Shown one piece after another: positions 8,094-17,901 of a DNA stretch of 64,000 bases. Source of the DNA: Mycolicibacterium sediminis (GTDB lineage: Bacteria; Actinomycetota; Actinomycetes; Mycobacteriales; Mycobacteriaceae); the NCBI RefSeq assembly GCF_010731735.1, contig NZ_AP022588.1, positions 4,030,001 to 4,094,000 on the forward strand. The letters run 5' to 3'. The position numbers and the translations under genes were made by a program. Each line of letters starts with the position of its first letter. The first letter of the stretch is position 1. Under the pieces are notes generated by a model. That model was not told the origin of the DNA, made no database searches, and saw nothing but the letters and a program-made list of their open reading frames with translations.

Positions 8094-8566
8094 CAGGCGG
8101 ACTGACGCTGGCGCAGCACCTCCAGCGCCTTGTCGGCGTGGGTGTCCATGCTGAACTCGCTGGCGATGGCGGCGAGCACGGTGCGGTCGGTGTCGATGAC
8201 GAAGGTGGCCCGCTTGACCGGCATCAGCTTCCCAAGAAGTCCTCGCTTGACGCCGAATTGAGTGGCGACGACCCCGTCGACGTCCGAGAGCAGCGGGTAG
8301 TCGAACTTCTGCTGCTCGGCGAACTGGGCCTGCTTGGCGACGGCGTCGGCGCTGATCCCGACCCGGCTCGCGCCCACGGCGGTGAATTCCCCGGCGAGGT
8401 CGCGGAAGTGGCAGGCCTCCTTGGTGCACCCCGGCGTCATCGCGGCGGGATAGAAGAACAGCACCACGGGCCCGTCGGCGAGCAGGCCGTCGAGGCTGCG
8501 CACGGCGCCCGTCTGGTCCGGCAGCTCGAACCCACCGACGCGGTCACCCTGCTTGAGAGAGGTCAT
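8093..8566 (-). CDS. bcpB: Peroxiredoxin, BCP/PrxQ family
   Basis: Thiol peroxidase reducing hydrogen peroxide and organic peroxides. It has 157 residues in a thioredoxin-like fold. The peroxidatic cysteine is Cys47 and a resolving candidate is Cys52 in MTPGCTKEACHFRD, the PrxQ arrangement. M. tuberculosis has bcpB between the his and trp operons as well. It is followed by a coupled ABC ATPase and a lipoprotein gene, suggesting a small envelope-stress or peroxide-linked operon (inference). Confidence 0.93.
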   Translation of the reverse strand: MTSLKQGDRVGGFELPDQTGAVRSLDGLLADGPVVLFFYPAAMTPGCTKEACHFRDLAGEFTAVGASRVGISADAVAKQAQFAEQQKFDYPLLSDVDGVVATQFGVKRGLLGKLMPVKRATFVIDTDRTVLAAIASEFSMDTHADKALEVLRQRQSA

Positions 8567-8574
8567 GGCCGATC

Positions 8575-8580
8575 ACGTTA
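8575..8580 (-). promoter_or_regulatory. -10 element for bcpB
   Basis: On the minus strand TAACGT lies eight bases before the bcpB ATG, so the transcript would be nearly leaderless. The divergent gene on the plus strand starts only about 50 bases away. Confidence 0.35.
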
Positions 8581-8632
8581 CGCCCCGAAATTCCGGTGGC
8601 GGCCCGCTGACCGCGGTGGGAGGCTCGCATCG

Positions 8633-9343
8633 ATGGTCGATCTCGATGCCTTCCGCGCGCACGGCTACGTGCGGGTTCAGCGCACCGTCCCGCGTGCCGT
8701 CGCCGACGCCGCGCGGGACCTGCTGTGGGATCGCCTGGGCCTGTCACCCGACGGGCCGTGGACCGAGCCGGTGCGGTGGACGGCCGACCTCACCGGTGCC
8801 GGTCCGTTCGGCGAGCTGGTCGCGAGTCCGGTGCTCCGGACGGCCCTCGACCTGATCTGCGGTCGGGGCGGGTGGCGGCCCCGCGGGGCGCTCGGCAACG
8901 TCCCGGTCCGCTTCCCGGTTCCACCGACGGTCGACGACCGGGGCTGGCACGTCGATGCGAACACGCCGGGGCCGGACGGGTCGTGGTCGGTCAGCGGGCG
9001 GCCCCGGACCGTGCTGCTGCTCACCCTGCTGTCCGACGTCGGGCCCGACGACGCGCCCACCCGGATCCGCGCGGGTTCGCACCGCGACGTCGCGCGCGTC
9101 CTCGGCGCGGACGGACTGGACCCGTTCGTGGCCGGGCCCGTCGTCGATCAGGCCAGTGGGGGAGCACCGGTGCACCACGCCACCGGAGCGCCCGGCGACG
9201 TCTACGTGGTGCACCCGTTCACGGTGCACGCCGCCGACGAGCACCGTGGCCGCACGCCGAGGTTCATGGCGCAGGCGCCGATCGAGCTGACCGAGCCCGT
9301 CGAGCCGGGCGGGTCCACGCCCCTGGCGTCGGCGTTCGGCTAG
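8633..9343 (+). CDS. Phytanoyl-CoA dioxygenase (PhyH)-like protein
   Basis: A 236-residue protein with the layout of Fe(II)/2-oxoglutarate dioxygenases. An HxD pair (GWHVDAN, His106/Asp108), a distal histidine (VVHPFTVHAADE, His194 or His199) and an arginine near 210 for the oxoglutarate carboxylate are present. The substrate is unknown. It stands alone between divergent bcpB and trpE. The ATG at 8633 starts the conserved domain; the upstream frame is antisense to bcpB. Confidence 0.72.
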   Translation: MVDLDAFRAHGYVRVQRTVPRAVADAARDLLWDRLGLSPDGPWTEPVRWTADLTGAGPFGELVASPVLRTALDLICGRGGWRPRGALGNVPVRFPVPPTVDDRGWHVDANTPGPDGSWSVSGRPRTVLLLTLLSDVGPDDAPTRIRAGSHRDVARVLGADGLDPFVAGPVVDQASGGAPVHHATGAPGDVYVVHPFTVHAADEHRGRTPRFMAQAPIELTEPVEPGGSTPLASAFG

Positions 9344-9373
9344 CTGACTCGCGGGAGCCGGCCCCCGATCTGG

Positions 9374-9385
9374 GAGAATCGACCC
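9374..9385 (+). promoter_or_regulatory. Leaderless promoter of trpE
   Basis: GAGAAT (9374-9379) is followed by six bases and the GTG start of trpE. With no leader there is no room for a classical Trp leader peptide or attenuator at this gene. Confidence 0.5.
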
Positions 9386-10921
9386 GTGTCCCCGACCGCC
9401 GCCCCCTCCACGCTCGCCGTCACGACCACGCGGGAGGACTTCCGAGCGCTCGCCGCCGAGCACCGCGTGGTGCCCGTGACCCGCAAGCTGCTGGCGGACG
9501 GCGAGACCCCGCTGTCGGCCTATCGGAAGCTGGCCGACAACCGGCCGGGAACCTTCCTGCTGGAGTCGGCGGAGAACGGGCGGTCCTGGTCGCGGTGGTC
9601 CTTCATCGGCGCCGGTGCCCCGTCGGCGCTGACGGTGCGCGACGGCGAGGCGGTGTGGCTGGGGGTGACGCCGCGGGACGCGCCTAGCGGCGGCGATCCG
9701 CTGGACGCGGTGCGCGCCACCCTCGAGTTGCTGGAGACCGCGCAGCTGCCCGGGCTCCCGCCGCTGTCCAGCGGCCTGGTCGGGTTCTTCGCCTACGACA
9801 TGGTGCGGCGGCTCGAGCGGCTGCCGGAACTGGTGGTCGACGACCTCGGCCTGCCCGACATGCTGCTGCTGCTGGCCACCGACGTCGCGGCGCTGGACCA
9901 CCACGAGGGCACCATCACCCTGATCGCGAACGCGGTGAACTGGAACGGCACCGACGAGCGCGTCGACGAGGCGTACGACGACGCGGTGCGCCGTCTTGAC
10001 GTCATGACCGCCGCGCTGGCCGAACCCCTGGGGTCGACGGTCGCCACGTTCAGCCGCCCGACGCCCACCCACCGCTCGCAGCGCACGGTCGAGGAGTACA
10101 CCGCGATTGTCGACAAGCTGGTCGGGGACATCGAGGCGGGCGAGGCGTTCCAGGTGGTGCCGTCGCAGCGGTTCGAGATGGACACCGCCGCCGACCCGCT
10201 CGACGTCTACCGGATGCTGCGGGTCACCAACCCCAGCCCGTACATGTACCTGCTCAACGTGCCCGACGCGGACGGCAACCTCGACTTCTCGGTCGTCGGT
10301 TCGAGTCCCGAGGCGCTCGTCACCGTCGCGGACGGCAAGGCGACCACACATCCGATCGCCGGCACCCGGTGGCGCGGGGACACCGAGGAGGAGGACGTCC
10401 TGCTCGAGAAGGAACTGCTCTCCGACGAGAAGGAACGCGCCGAGCACCTGATGCTGGTGGATCTGGGCCGCAACGACCTGGGCCGGGTGTGCCGCCCGGG
10501 GACGGTGCGCGTCGAGGACTACAGCCACATCGAGCGCTACAGCCACGTCATGCACCTCGTCTCGACCGTCACCGGCCACCTCGCCGACGGCAGGACCGCC
10601 CTCGACGCCGTGACGGCATGCTTCCCGGCGGGCACGCTGTCCGGCGCGCCGAAGGTCCGGGCGATGCAGCTCATCGAGGAGGTCGAGAAGACCCGACGCG
10701 GCCTCTACGGCGGCGTGCTGGGCTACCTGGACTTCGCGGGCAACGCCGACTTCGCGATCGCGATCCGGACGGCACTGATGCGGGCGGGCACGGCCTACGT
10801 GCAGGCGGGCGGGGGAGTCGTGGCCGACTCGAACGGCCCCTACGAGTTCAACGAGGCGGCCAGCAAGGCGCGGGCCGTGCTCAGCGCCATCGCCGCCGCC
10901 GAGACCCTGGCCGAGCCGTGA
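9386..10921 (+). CDS. trpE: Anthranilate synthase component I
   Basis: Converts chorismate to anthranilate with ammonia from the TrpG glutaminase, which is not in this window. It has 511 residues. The N-terminal half holds the feedback site motif LLES, so tryptophan inhibition is expected. The C-terminal chorismate-binding domain shows GTRWRGDTEEED, PAGTLSGAPKVRAM and GVLGYLDFAGN. It starts with GTG after a leaderless promoter. Its stop overlaps the next gene in GTGA. Confidence 0.97.
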   Translation: MSPTAAPSTLAVTTTREDFRALAAEHRVVPVTRKLLADGETPLSAYRKLADNRPGTFLLESAENGRSWSRWSFIGAGAPSALTVRDGEAVWLGVTPRDAPSGGDPLDAVRATLELLETAQLPGLPPLSSGLVGFFAYDMVRRLERLPELVVDDLGLPDMLLLLATDVAALDHHEGTITLIANAVNWNGTDERVDEAYDDAVRRLDVMTAALAEPLGSTVATFSRPTPTHRSQRTVEEYTAIVDKLVGDIEAGEAFQVVPSQRFEMDTAADPLDVYRMLRVTNPSPYMYLLNVPDADGNLDFSVVGSSPEALVTVADGKATTHPIAGTRWRGDTEEEDVLLEKELLSDEKERAEHLMLVDLGRNDLGRVCRPGTVRVEDYSHIERYSHVMHLVSTVTGHLADGRTALDAVTACFPAGTLSGAPKVRAMQLIEEVEKTRRGLYGGVLGYLDFAGNADFAIAIRTALMRAGTAYVQAGGGVVADSNGPYEFNEAASKARAVLSAIAAAETLAEP

Positions 10922-11517
10922 CCCGCATCGGGCAGCTGCTGCTCCTGCTGGCCGCGGTCGGTCTGTGGGTGGCGTCGCGGATGACCTGGGCGGTGCTCGA
11001 GTCCGCCGACGGGCTCGGCCCGCCGAAGACGACGACGCTGACGGGCTCGACCTGGTCGGCCGCCCTCGTGCCGGTGGCGGCGCTGCTCGGGGCGGCGGCC
11101 CTGGCACCGCTGGCGGTCCGCGGGTGGGCGCTGCGCATCCTGGCGGTGCTGCTCGCGGTGGTCAGCGCCGGGCTGGCCTACCTGGCGATCTCGCTGTGGG
11201 TGATGCCCGACGTCGCCGAGTACGCCGCCACGGTGGCCGACGTGCCCGTCATCGCGCTGACCGCCAGCGACCGGCAATACCCGGGTTCGGTGCTGGTGCT
11301 GGTCGCGGCAGTGTTCACGCTCGTCGGGGCGGTGCTCCTGCTCCGCGCCGCGACCCGTCCGGCAGCGACGTCGAAGTACGCGGCGCCCGCCACGCGCCGC
11401 GAGGACGCGGTTCGCGACGCCGAGGGTACGGGCGGCGACGGGATGAGCGAGCGGATGATCTGGGACGCGCTCGACGAGGGGCGGGACCCGACCGCCGAGC
11501 GCACCGAGGGTCGGTGA
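10918..11517 (+). CDS. Trp-region conserved membrane protein
   Basis: A 199-residue protein with about four hydrophobic segments: residues near 4-22, 43-66, 70-98 and 120-147. A charged cytoplasmic tail ends in SERMIWDALDEGRDPT. Actinobacteria carry such a protein between trpE and trpC (the family named after the Trp operon region, TIGR02234). The GTG start overlaps the trpE stop by four bases, so the two are made together. The function is unknown; a role in Trp or chorismate movement or in enzyme assembly is only a guess from position. Confidence 0.85.
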   Translation: MTRIGQLLLLLAAVGLWVASRMTWAVLESADGLGPPKTTTLTGSTWSAALVPVAALLGAAALAPLAVRGWALRILAVLLAVVSAGLAYLAISLWVMPDVAEYAATVADVPVIALTASDRQYPGSVLVLVAAVFTLVGAVLLLRAATRPAATSKYAAPATRREDAVRDAEGTGGDGMSERMIWDALDEGRDPTAERTEGR

Positions 11518-11539
11518 CAACGAATGGCTCGTCGGCGGT

Positions 11540-11552
11540 TACGCTTCGAAGC
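11540..11552 (+). promoter_or_regulatory. Possible promoter with palindrome before trpC
   Basis: TACGCT (11540-11545) has the mycobacterial -10 shape and overlaps a perfect 10-base palindrome GCTTCGAAGC (11543-11552), about 58 bases before trpC. This could be an internal promoter with an operator, or chance in this base composition. Confidence 0.35.
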
Positions 11553-11609
11553 AGAAGAATCCGGCGGCATCGGGGTGGCCGGTAATTCCCGGAAGGACAC
11601 CGACGGCTC

Positions 11610-12428
11610 ATGAGTTCGGCCACCGTGCTCGACTCCATCATCGAGGGAGTCCGCGCCGACGTCGCCGTCCGCGAGGCCGCGGTCAGCCTGGCCGACGTCA
11701 AGGACAGGGCGAAGCACGCCGCGCCTCCGCGTGACGTCCTCGCCGCCCTGCGGGAAGACGGCATCGGTGTCATCGCCGAGGTGAAGCGTGCGAGCCCGTC
11801 CCGTGGCGCACTCGCCTCCATCGCCGACCCCGCCGAGTTGGCCCGCGCCTACCAGTCCGGCGGCGCCCGCGTGATCAGCGTCCTGACCGAGGAGCGCCGC
11901 TTCCACGGCTCGCTCGACGACCTGGACGCCGTGCGCGCCGCGGTCTCGATTCCGGTGCTGCGCAAGGACTTCGTCATCGGTCCCTACCAGATCCACGAGG
12001 CCCGTGCCCACGGTGCCGACATGCTGCTGCTGATCGTCGCGGCACTCGAGCAGCAGGCTCTGGTGTCGATGATCGACCGCACGGAATCGCTGGGAATGAC
12101 CGCGCTCGTCGAGGTGCACACCGAGGAGGAGGCGGACCGTGCGTTGTCCGCCGGTGCCCGCGTGATCGGCGTCAACGCCCGCGATCTGAAGACCCTCGAC
12201 GTGGACCGTGACTGCTTCGCCCGCATCGCACCCGGTCTGCCCTCCAATGTCATCCGCGTCGCCGAGTCCGGCGTGCGCGGTACGGCCGACCTGCTGGCCT
12301 ACGCGGGAGCCGGCGCCGATGCCGTCCTCGTCGGTGAGGGACTCGTCACCAGTGGCGATCCGCGCAGTGCGGTTGCCGATCTGGTCACGGCGGGTACTCA
12401 CCCGTCCTGCCCAAAACCCTCTCGCTGA
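11610..12428 (+). CDS. trpC: Indole-3-glycerol phosphate synthase
   Basis: Closes the indole ring from CdRP, with loss of CO2 and water. It is a 272-residue barrel. Lys59 in IAEVKRASPSRG, LRKDFVI (the lysine acting as general acid) and GVNARDLKTL are the family marks. It is monofunctional, without a TrpF domain. A 92-base gap with a possible promoter precedes it and 36 bases separate it from trpB. Confidence 0.97.
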   Translation: MSSATVLDSIIEGVRADVAVREAAVSLADVKDRAKHAAPPRDVLAALREDGIGVIAEVKRASPSRGALASIADPAELARAYQSGGARVISVLTEERRFHGSLDDLDAVRAAVSIPVLRKDFVIGPYQIHEARAHGADMLLLIVAALEQQALVSMIDRTESLGMTALVEVHTEEEADRALSAGARVIGVNARDLKTLDVDRDCFARIAPGLPSNVIRVAESGVRGTADLLAYAGAGADAVLVGEGLVTSGDPRSAVADLVTAGTHPSCPKPSR

Positions 12429-12464
12429 CCTGGCGAAGAGCCGCTTGCGCGGAGAGAAGTCGAG

Positions 12465-13729
<1,265 letters not shown>

Positions 13730-13733
<4 letters not shown>

Positions 13734-14521
13734 CCGGCACACTGTCCGACGTCTTCTCGACGTGCCGCGACGAGAACCGCTCCGCCCTGATCGGCTACCT
13801 GCCGACCGGGTACCCGGACGTCTCGACGTCCATCGAGGCCATGGTCGCCATGACCCAATCGGGTTGCGACATCATCGAAGTCGGCGTCGCCTACTCCGAT
13901 CCGGGGATGGACGGCCCGACCATCGCGGCCGCCACCGAAACCGCACTGCGCCACGGGGTCCGGGTGCGCGACGCGCTCGCCGCCGTCGAGGCCATCAGCG
14001 ACGCGGGCGGACGCGCGGTCGTCATGACCTACTGGAACCCCGTCCTCAAGTGGGGCATCGACGCCTTCGCGCGCGACCTGGCCTCCGCGGGGGGCCTCGG
14101 GCTGATCACGCCCGACCTGATCCCCGACGAAGCCGACGAGTGGATGGCCGCCTCCGACGAGCACGGCCTGGACCGGATCTTCCTCATCGCCCCGTCCTCG
14201 ACGCCCGAACGGCTGGCCGCCACGGTCGAGGCTTCCCGAGGCTTCGTCTACGCCGCCTCCACCATGGGCGTGACGGGCGCGCGGGACGTCGTGTCGAACG
14301 CCGCCCCGGAACTCGTCGCCCGCTCCAAGGCCGTGTCCGACATCCCCGTCGGCGTCGGGCTGGGCGTGCGATCACGCGAGCAGGCCGCCGAGATCGGCGC
14401 CTACGCCGACGGCGTCATCGTCGGATCGGCACTCGTCACCGCGCTGGCGGACGGGTTGCCCGCCGTGCGCGCGCTCACCGAGGAACTCGCCGAGGGCGTC
14501 CGACAGAGGGTCTCCGCGTGA
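13730..14521 (+). CDS. trpA: Tryptophan synthase alpha chain
   Basis: Splits indole-3-glycerol phosphate into indole and glyceraldehyde-3-phosphate. It is a 263-residue barrel. Glu50 (DIIEVGVAYSD) and Asp61 (GMDGPTI) match the catalytic pair of the family, and the phosphate loop GLGVRSREQ is near the end. It is coupled to trpB at the start. Its stop overlaps the GTG of lgt, so lipoprotein processing is transcribed with Trp synthesis, as in other mycobacteria. Confidence 0.97.
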
Positions 14522-16893
14522 CGACGACACTGCTGGCATACATCCCCAGTCCCGCGCAGGGCGTCTGGCACCTTGGGCCGTTCCCGTTGCGGGCGTACGC
14601 GCTGTGCATCCTCGCCGGCATCGTGGCCGCGCTGATCCTCGGCGACCGGCGCTGGACCGCCCGCGGTGGCGAGCCGGGCGTCATCTACGACATCGCCCTG
14701 TGGGCCGTGCCGTTCGGCCTCGTCGGCGGCAGGCTCTACCACGTCATCACCGACTGGACGACGTACTTCGGCGATACCGGCAAGGGTTTCGTTGCGGCGC
14801 TGCGCATCTGGGACGGTGGCCTCGGCATCTGGGGTGCAGTCGCGCTCGGCGGCGTCGGTGCGTGGATCGCGTGCCGCCGCCGCGGCATCCCGTTGCCCGC
14901 CTTCGGCGACGCCATCGCGCCGGGCATCATCCTCGCCCAGGCGATCGGACGGCTGGGAAACTACTTCAATCAGGAGCTGTACGGACGCCCGACGACCTTG
15001 CCGTGGGGCCTCGAGGTCTTCGAGCGCCGCAACGCCGCCGGGGTGCCCGACTCGCTGAACGGCGTGTCGACCGGGCAGCTGATCGAGGTCGTCCACCCCA
15101 CGTTCCTCTACGAACTGCTGTGGAACCTCGCGATCTTCGCGCTCCTGTTGCTGATCGACCGACGGTTCAAGATCGGACACGGCCGGTTGTTCGCGCTGTA
15201 CGTCGCGGGCTACTGCCTGGGCCGCTTCTGGATCGAGCTGATGCGCAGCGACTACGCGACGACGATCGGCGACACGGGCATCCGGGTCAACACGTTCACC
15301 TCGACGTTCGTCTTTATCGCCGCCGTCGTCTACGTGATGGTCGCGACCAAGGGCCGCGAGGCGCCCGAGACCCTGCGCGGCAACGACGCCGATCGTGACG
15401 AGGAGTCGCGACTCGAGAACGTCGCCGAGAGCGTGACCGCCGCGGCCGCGACCACCGGCGTCGTCGCCGCTGCGGTCGTCGCCGAGCGCGACGACGAACG
15501 CGATGAGTCCGCAGCGACGCCCGAGGGTCCGGCCGACGACTCGGCCGAGGAGTCGGTGGACGACACCGGGGACACCCGGACGGCGATCGTGGTGCCCGAC
15601 GACATCGACGCCGACGCCGATCCCGGTGCTTCCGAGGCGAGGAATGAGGCCGAGGATCTGGCCGAGCAGGTGGAGACCGCTTCGTCGGAGGACATCGCCG
15701 AGGCGGTGGCGTTCGCCGAGGCGGGTGCCGCGGCCGACGAGTCCGAGTCCGCCGCGAAGCCCGAGGACGGGTTGGGGTCGGTCGACGGCGACGAGGTCGT
15801 CGCCGCCCAGGACGACGTCGCCGAGGTACACGAGGCGACGTCCGAGGGGGCTCAGGACGCCGAGGGTCTGGCAGACGACGTGGCAGAGGAGTCGGTGGAC
15901 GACACCGGGGACACCAGGACGGCGATCGTGGTGCCCGATGACATTTCCGCCGATCCCGATCCCGGTGCGTCCGAGGCGAGGAACGAGGCCGAGGATCTGG
16001 CCGAGCAGGTGGAGTCTGCGTCGTCGGAGGACATCGCCGAGGCGGTGGCGTTCGCCGAGGCGGGTGCGGAGGCCGGCGAGTCCGATGAGTCCGCCGCGCA
16101 GCCCGAGGACGGGTTGGGGTCGGTCGAAGGCGACGAGGTCGTCGCCGCCCAGGACGATGTGTCGGAGGTACACGTGGCTGCTGCGGAGAACGCGAAGGAC
16201 GCCGAGGGACTGGCCGACGACGTCGCCGCGGAGGACGAGTCCGCGGATGCCGACAGTTCCGCACCGGAGGACGGGCTCGGTTCGGTGGACGGCGACGAGG
16301 TCGTCGCGGCTCAGGACGACGCCGCCGAGGTGCACGAGGCCGCAGTCGCCGACGCGACGCGACTCACCGAGGACGCCTCCGACCAGCCGGCCCCGGTGGC
16401 CGTCGAGGGCACCGAGGTGGCCGAGGCGTTGAACGCCGACCCCGAGCCCGAGTCGACCGAGGCCGCGCCTGAGGATGGGCTGGGTTCGGTGGAGGGTGAC
16501 GAGGTGGTCGCCGCCGAGGGTGATGCTGCCGAGGTGCACGAGGCTGCGGCGACGGGTGCTGACGAGGCGGATGCGTTGGCCGACGAGGTGGCCGGCGAGT
16601 CCGAGACGACTAAGCCTGAGTCGACCGAGGCCGAGCCCGAGGATGGGCTGGGTTCGGTGGAGGGTGACGAGGTGGTCGCCGCCGAGGGTGATGCTGCCGA
16701 GGTGCACGAGGCTGCGGCGACGGGTGCTGATGAGGCGGATGCGTTGGCCGACGAGGTGGCCGGGGAGTCCGAGACGGCTGAGTCCGAGACGCCCGAGTCC
16801 CAGTCGACCACCGTCGTTGCAAAGCCCGAGACCCCGTCGGCCACCGCGGCGAACGCCCCGCAACAGCGCCGCCGGTGGTGGAAGCGCCGCTAG
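14518..16893 (+). CDS. lgt: Prolipoprotein diacylglyceryl transferase with acidic repeat tail
   Basis: Attaches diacylglycerol to the lipobox cysteine of prolipoproteins at the inner membrane. Residues 1-282 are the seven-segment catalytic domain with the Lgt signature AQAIGRLGNYFNQELYG. Residues 283-791, about 64% of the protein, are an acidic, low-complexity tail expected on the cytoplasmic side. It holds five copies of a unit opening EDGLGSV(D/E)GDEVVAA, two copies of a 113-114-residue unit, and a basic end (RRRWWKRR). Family members without a tail are near 280-330 residues; the M. tuberculosis protein also has a shorter C-terminal extension. GTG start inside the trpA stop. Confidence 0.95.
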   Translation: MTTTLLAYIPSPAQGVWHLGPFPLRAYALCILAGIVAALILGDRRWTARGGEPGVIYDIALWAVPFGLVGGRLYHVITDWTTYFGDTGKGFVAALRIWDGGLGIWGAVALGGVGAWIACRRRGIPLPAFGDAIAPGIILAQAIGRLGNYFNQELYGRPTTLPWGLEVFERRNAAGVPDSLNGVSTGQLIEVVHPTFLYELLWNLAIFALLLLIDRRFKIGHGRLFALYVAGYCLGRFWIELMRSDYATTIGDTGIRVNTFTSTFVFIAAVVYVMVATKGREAPETLRGNDADRDEESRLENVAESVTAAAATTGVVAAAVVAERDDERDESAATPEGPADDSAEESVDDTGDTRTAIVVPDDIDADADPGASEARNEAEDLAEQVETASSEDIAEAVAFAEAGAAADESESAAKPEDGLGSVDGDEVVAAQDDVAEVHEATSEGAQDAEGLADDVAEESVDDTGDTRTAIVVPDDISADPDPGASEARNEAEDLAEQVESASSEDIAEAVAFAEAGAEAGESDESAAQPEDGLGSVEGDEVVAAQDDVSEVHVAAAENAKDAEGLADDVAAEDESADADSSAPEDGLGSVDGDEVVAAQDDAAEVHEAAVADATRLTEDASDQPAPVAVEGTEVAEALNADPEPESTEAAPEDGLGSVEGDEVVAAEGDAAEVHEAAATGADEADALADEVAGESETTKPESTEAEPEDGLGSVEGDEVVAAEGDAAEVHEAAATGADEADALADEVAGESETAESETPESQSTTVVAKPETPSATAANAPQQRRRWWKRR
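15550..16230 (+). repeat. Tandem 339-342-bp duplication in the lgt tail
   Basis: The unit opening EESVDDTGDTRTAIVVPDD (15550) recurs at 15889, 339 bases later, and the EDGLGSV motif recurs from 15763 to 16105, 342 bases later. Both spacings are multiples of three, so the copies stay in frame. DNA identity is high over most of the unit. Confidence 0.85.
16471..16806 (+). repeat. Two nearly identical 168-bp units in the lgt tail
   Basis: Copies 16471-16638 and 16639-16806 (56 residues each) differ at only a few bases over most of their length, including synonymous ones. This indicates a very recent duplication or homogenisation. An older relative of the same unit lies at 16267. Confidence 0.85.
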
Positions 16894-16957
16894 GCGTCGA
16901 CGTCGATGGCATCGCCGGATCGCCCTGAGCGGCGCGCTCGTCTGGCATGCTGATCAC

Positions 16958-17446
16958 ATGACGGAACCGCAGTTCGGTGGGCGCGAAGAGTCGTCGACGC
17001 CGCCGACCCCGCCGCCTCCCGGATACCAGGACCAGGCTGGATACCCGCAGCAGCCCGGGTACCAGGGGCAGCCCGGGTACCCGCAGCAGCCGGGCTTCCC
17101 GCCGCCTCCCGGTTACCAGCAGCAACCGCCGCAGTACCCGCCGCCCGCCCCGGGCGGCGCCTTCTACGACCCGTCGGCGCCCTACGGCAGGCATCCCCTG
17201 ACCGGTGAGCCGTACTCCGAGAAGTCGAAGCTCGTGGCCGGTCTGCTGCAGCTGGTGGGCCTCATCGGCGTCCTCGGCATCGGCCGCTTCTACCTCGGCG
17301 ACACCAAGATGGGCGTCATTCAGCTCGTCGTCGGCCTGGTCACCTGCGGCGTCGCTGCGATCGTCTGGGGCATCATCGACGCCATCATGATCCTGACCGA
17401 CAAGGTCCGCGACCCCGAGGGGCGCCCGCTCCGCGATGGCAACTAG
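16958..17446 (+). CDS. TM2 domain membrane protein
   Basis: A 162-residue protein. The first half is Pro/Gly/Tyr/Gln-rich with PGYQ and PGYPQQ repeats, an extended cytoplasmic tail type. From about residue 84 a TM2 domain follows: two membrane segments (VAGLLQLVGLIGVLGIGRFYLG and MGVIQLVVGLVTCGVAAIVWGI in pieces) with the GRFYLG mark. The function is unknown; TM2 proteins are common next to DUF2752 genes in actinobacteria, as here. It starts at the ATG after a 64-base gap from lgt. Confidence 0.88.
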   Translation: MTEPQFGGREESSTPPTPPPPGYQDQAGYPQQPGYQGQPGYPQQPGFPPPPGYQQQPPQYPPPAPGGAFYDPSAPYGRHPLTGEPYSEKSKLVAGLLQLVGLIGVLGIGRFYLGDTKMGVIQLVVGLVTCGVAAIVWGIIDAIMILTDKVRDPEGRPLRDGN

Positions 17447-17464
17447 CGCGGCCTCGCACGCACG

Positions 17465-17884
17465 GTGCCCGGGCGGCGACCGGTGACGTCCCGTCACGTC
17501 GCACGCCCCGGTGTCGCGCTCGGGACGGGCGCGCTGCTGATCGGCGGCCTCGCCTACGTCGGGCTCGCGGATCCGCACCGTCCGGGCTTCCTGTTCCCGG
17601 CATGCCCGTTCCGGGCACTCACCGGATGGGACTGTCCGGGGTGCGGCGGGATCCGCATGACCCACGACCTGCTGCACGGCGACGTCGCCGCGGCGGTCAC
17701 GGACAACGCGTTCGTCCTCGTCGGCGCACCCCTGCTCGCGCTGTGGTTGGTGACGCGGTGGCGACGCGGCCGGCCGCTGATGCCGGTCCCCGCGATGGTG
17801 ATCATCGGCGTCGCCGCGATCGCGTGGACGGTGCTCCGCAACTGGCCGGGGTTCCCCCTGGTGCCGACGTTCGCCGAAGGGTAG
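17465..17884 (+). CDS. DUF2752 membrane protein
   Basis: A 139-residue protein with the DUF2752 signature: FPACPFRALTGWDCPGCGGIR, with cysteines in a CPxR and CPGCG arrangement, followed by HDLLHGD. Membrane segments flank it, near residues 18-34, 80-97 and 107-125. The conserved cysteines suggest a metal site or disulfide; the role is unknown. The start could be GTG 17465 or GTG 17483, and neither has a clear ribosome site. Confidence 0.82.
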   Translation: MPGRRPVTSRHVARPGVALGTGALLIGGLAYVGLADPHRPGFLFPACPFRALTGWDCPGCGGIRMTHDLLHGDVAAAVTDNAFVLVGAPLLALWLVTRWRRGRPLMPVPAMVIIGVAAIAWTVLRNWPGFPLVPTFAEG

Positions 17885-17901
17885 ACCTGCGGGTTCGCTG
17901 T

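Noticed and set aside
9344..9385. Trp leader peptide and attenuator before trpE
   Set aside because: The gap is 42 bases, the promoter is leaderless, and no Trp-codon run or competing hairpins were seen.
14401..16863. Very long open frame antisense to lgt
   Set aside because: It is produced by the repeat-rich acidic tail read backwards. The product is Leu/Gly/Arg/His-rich with no recognisable domain.
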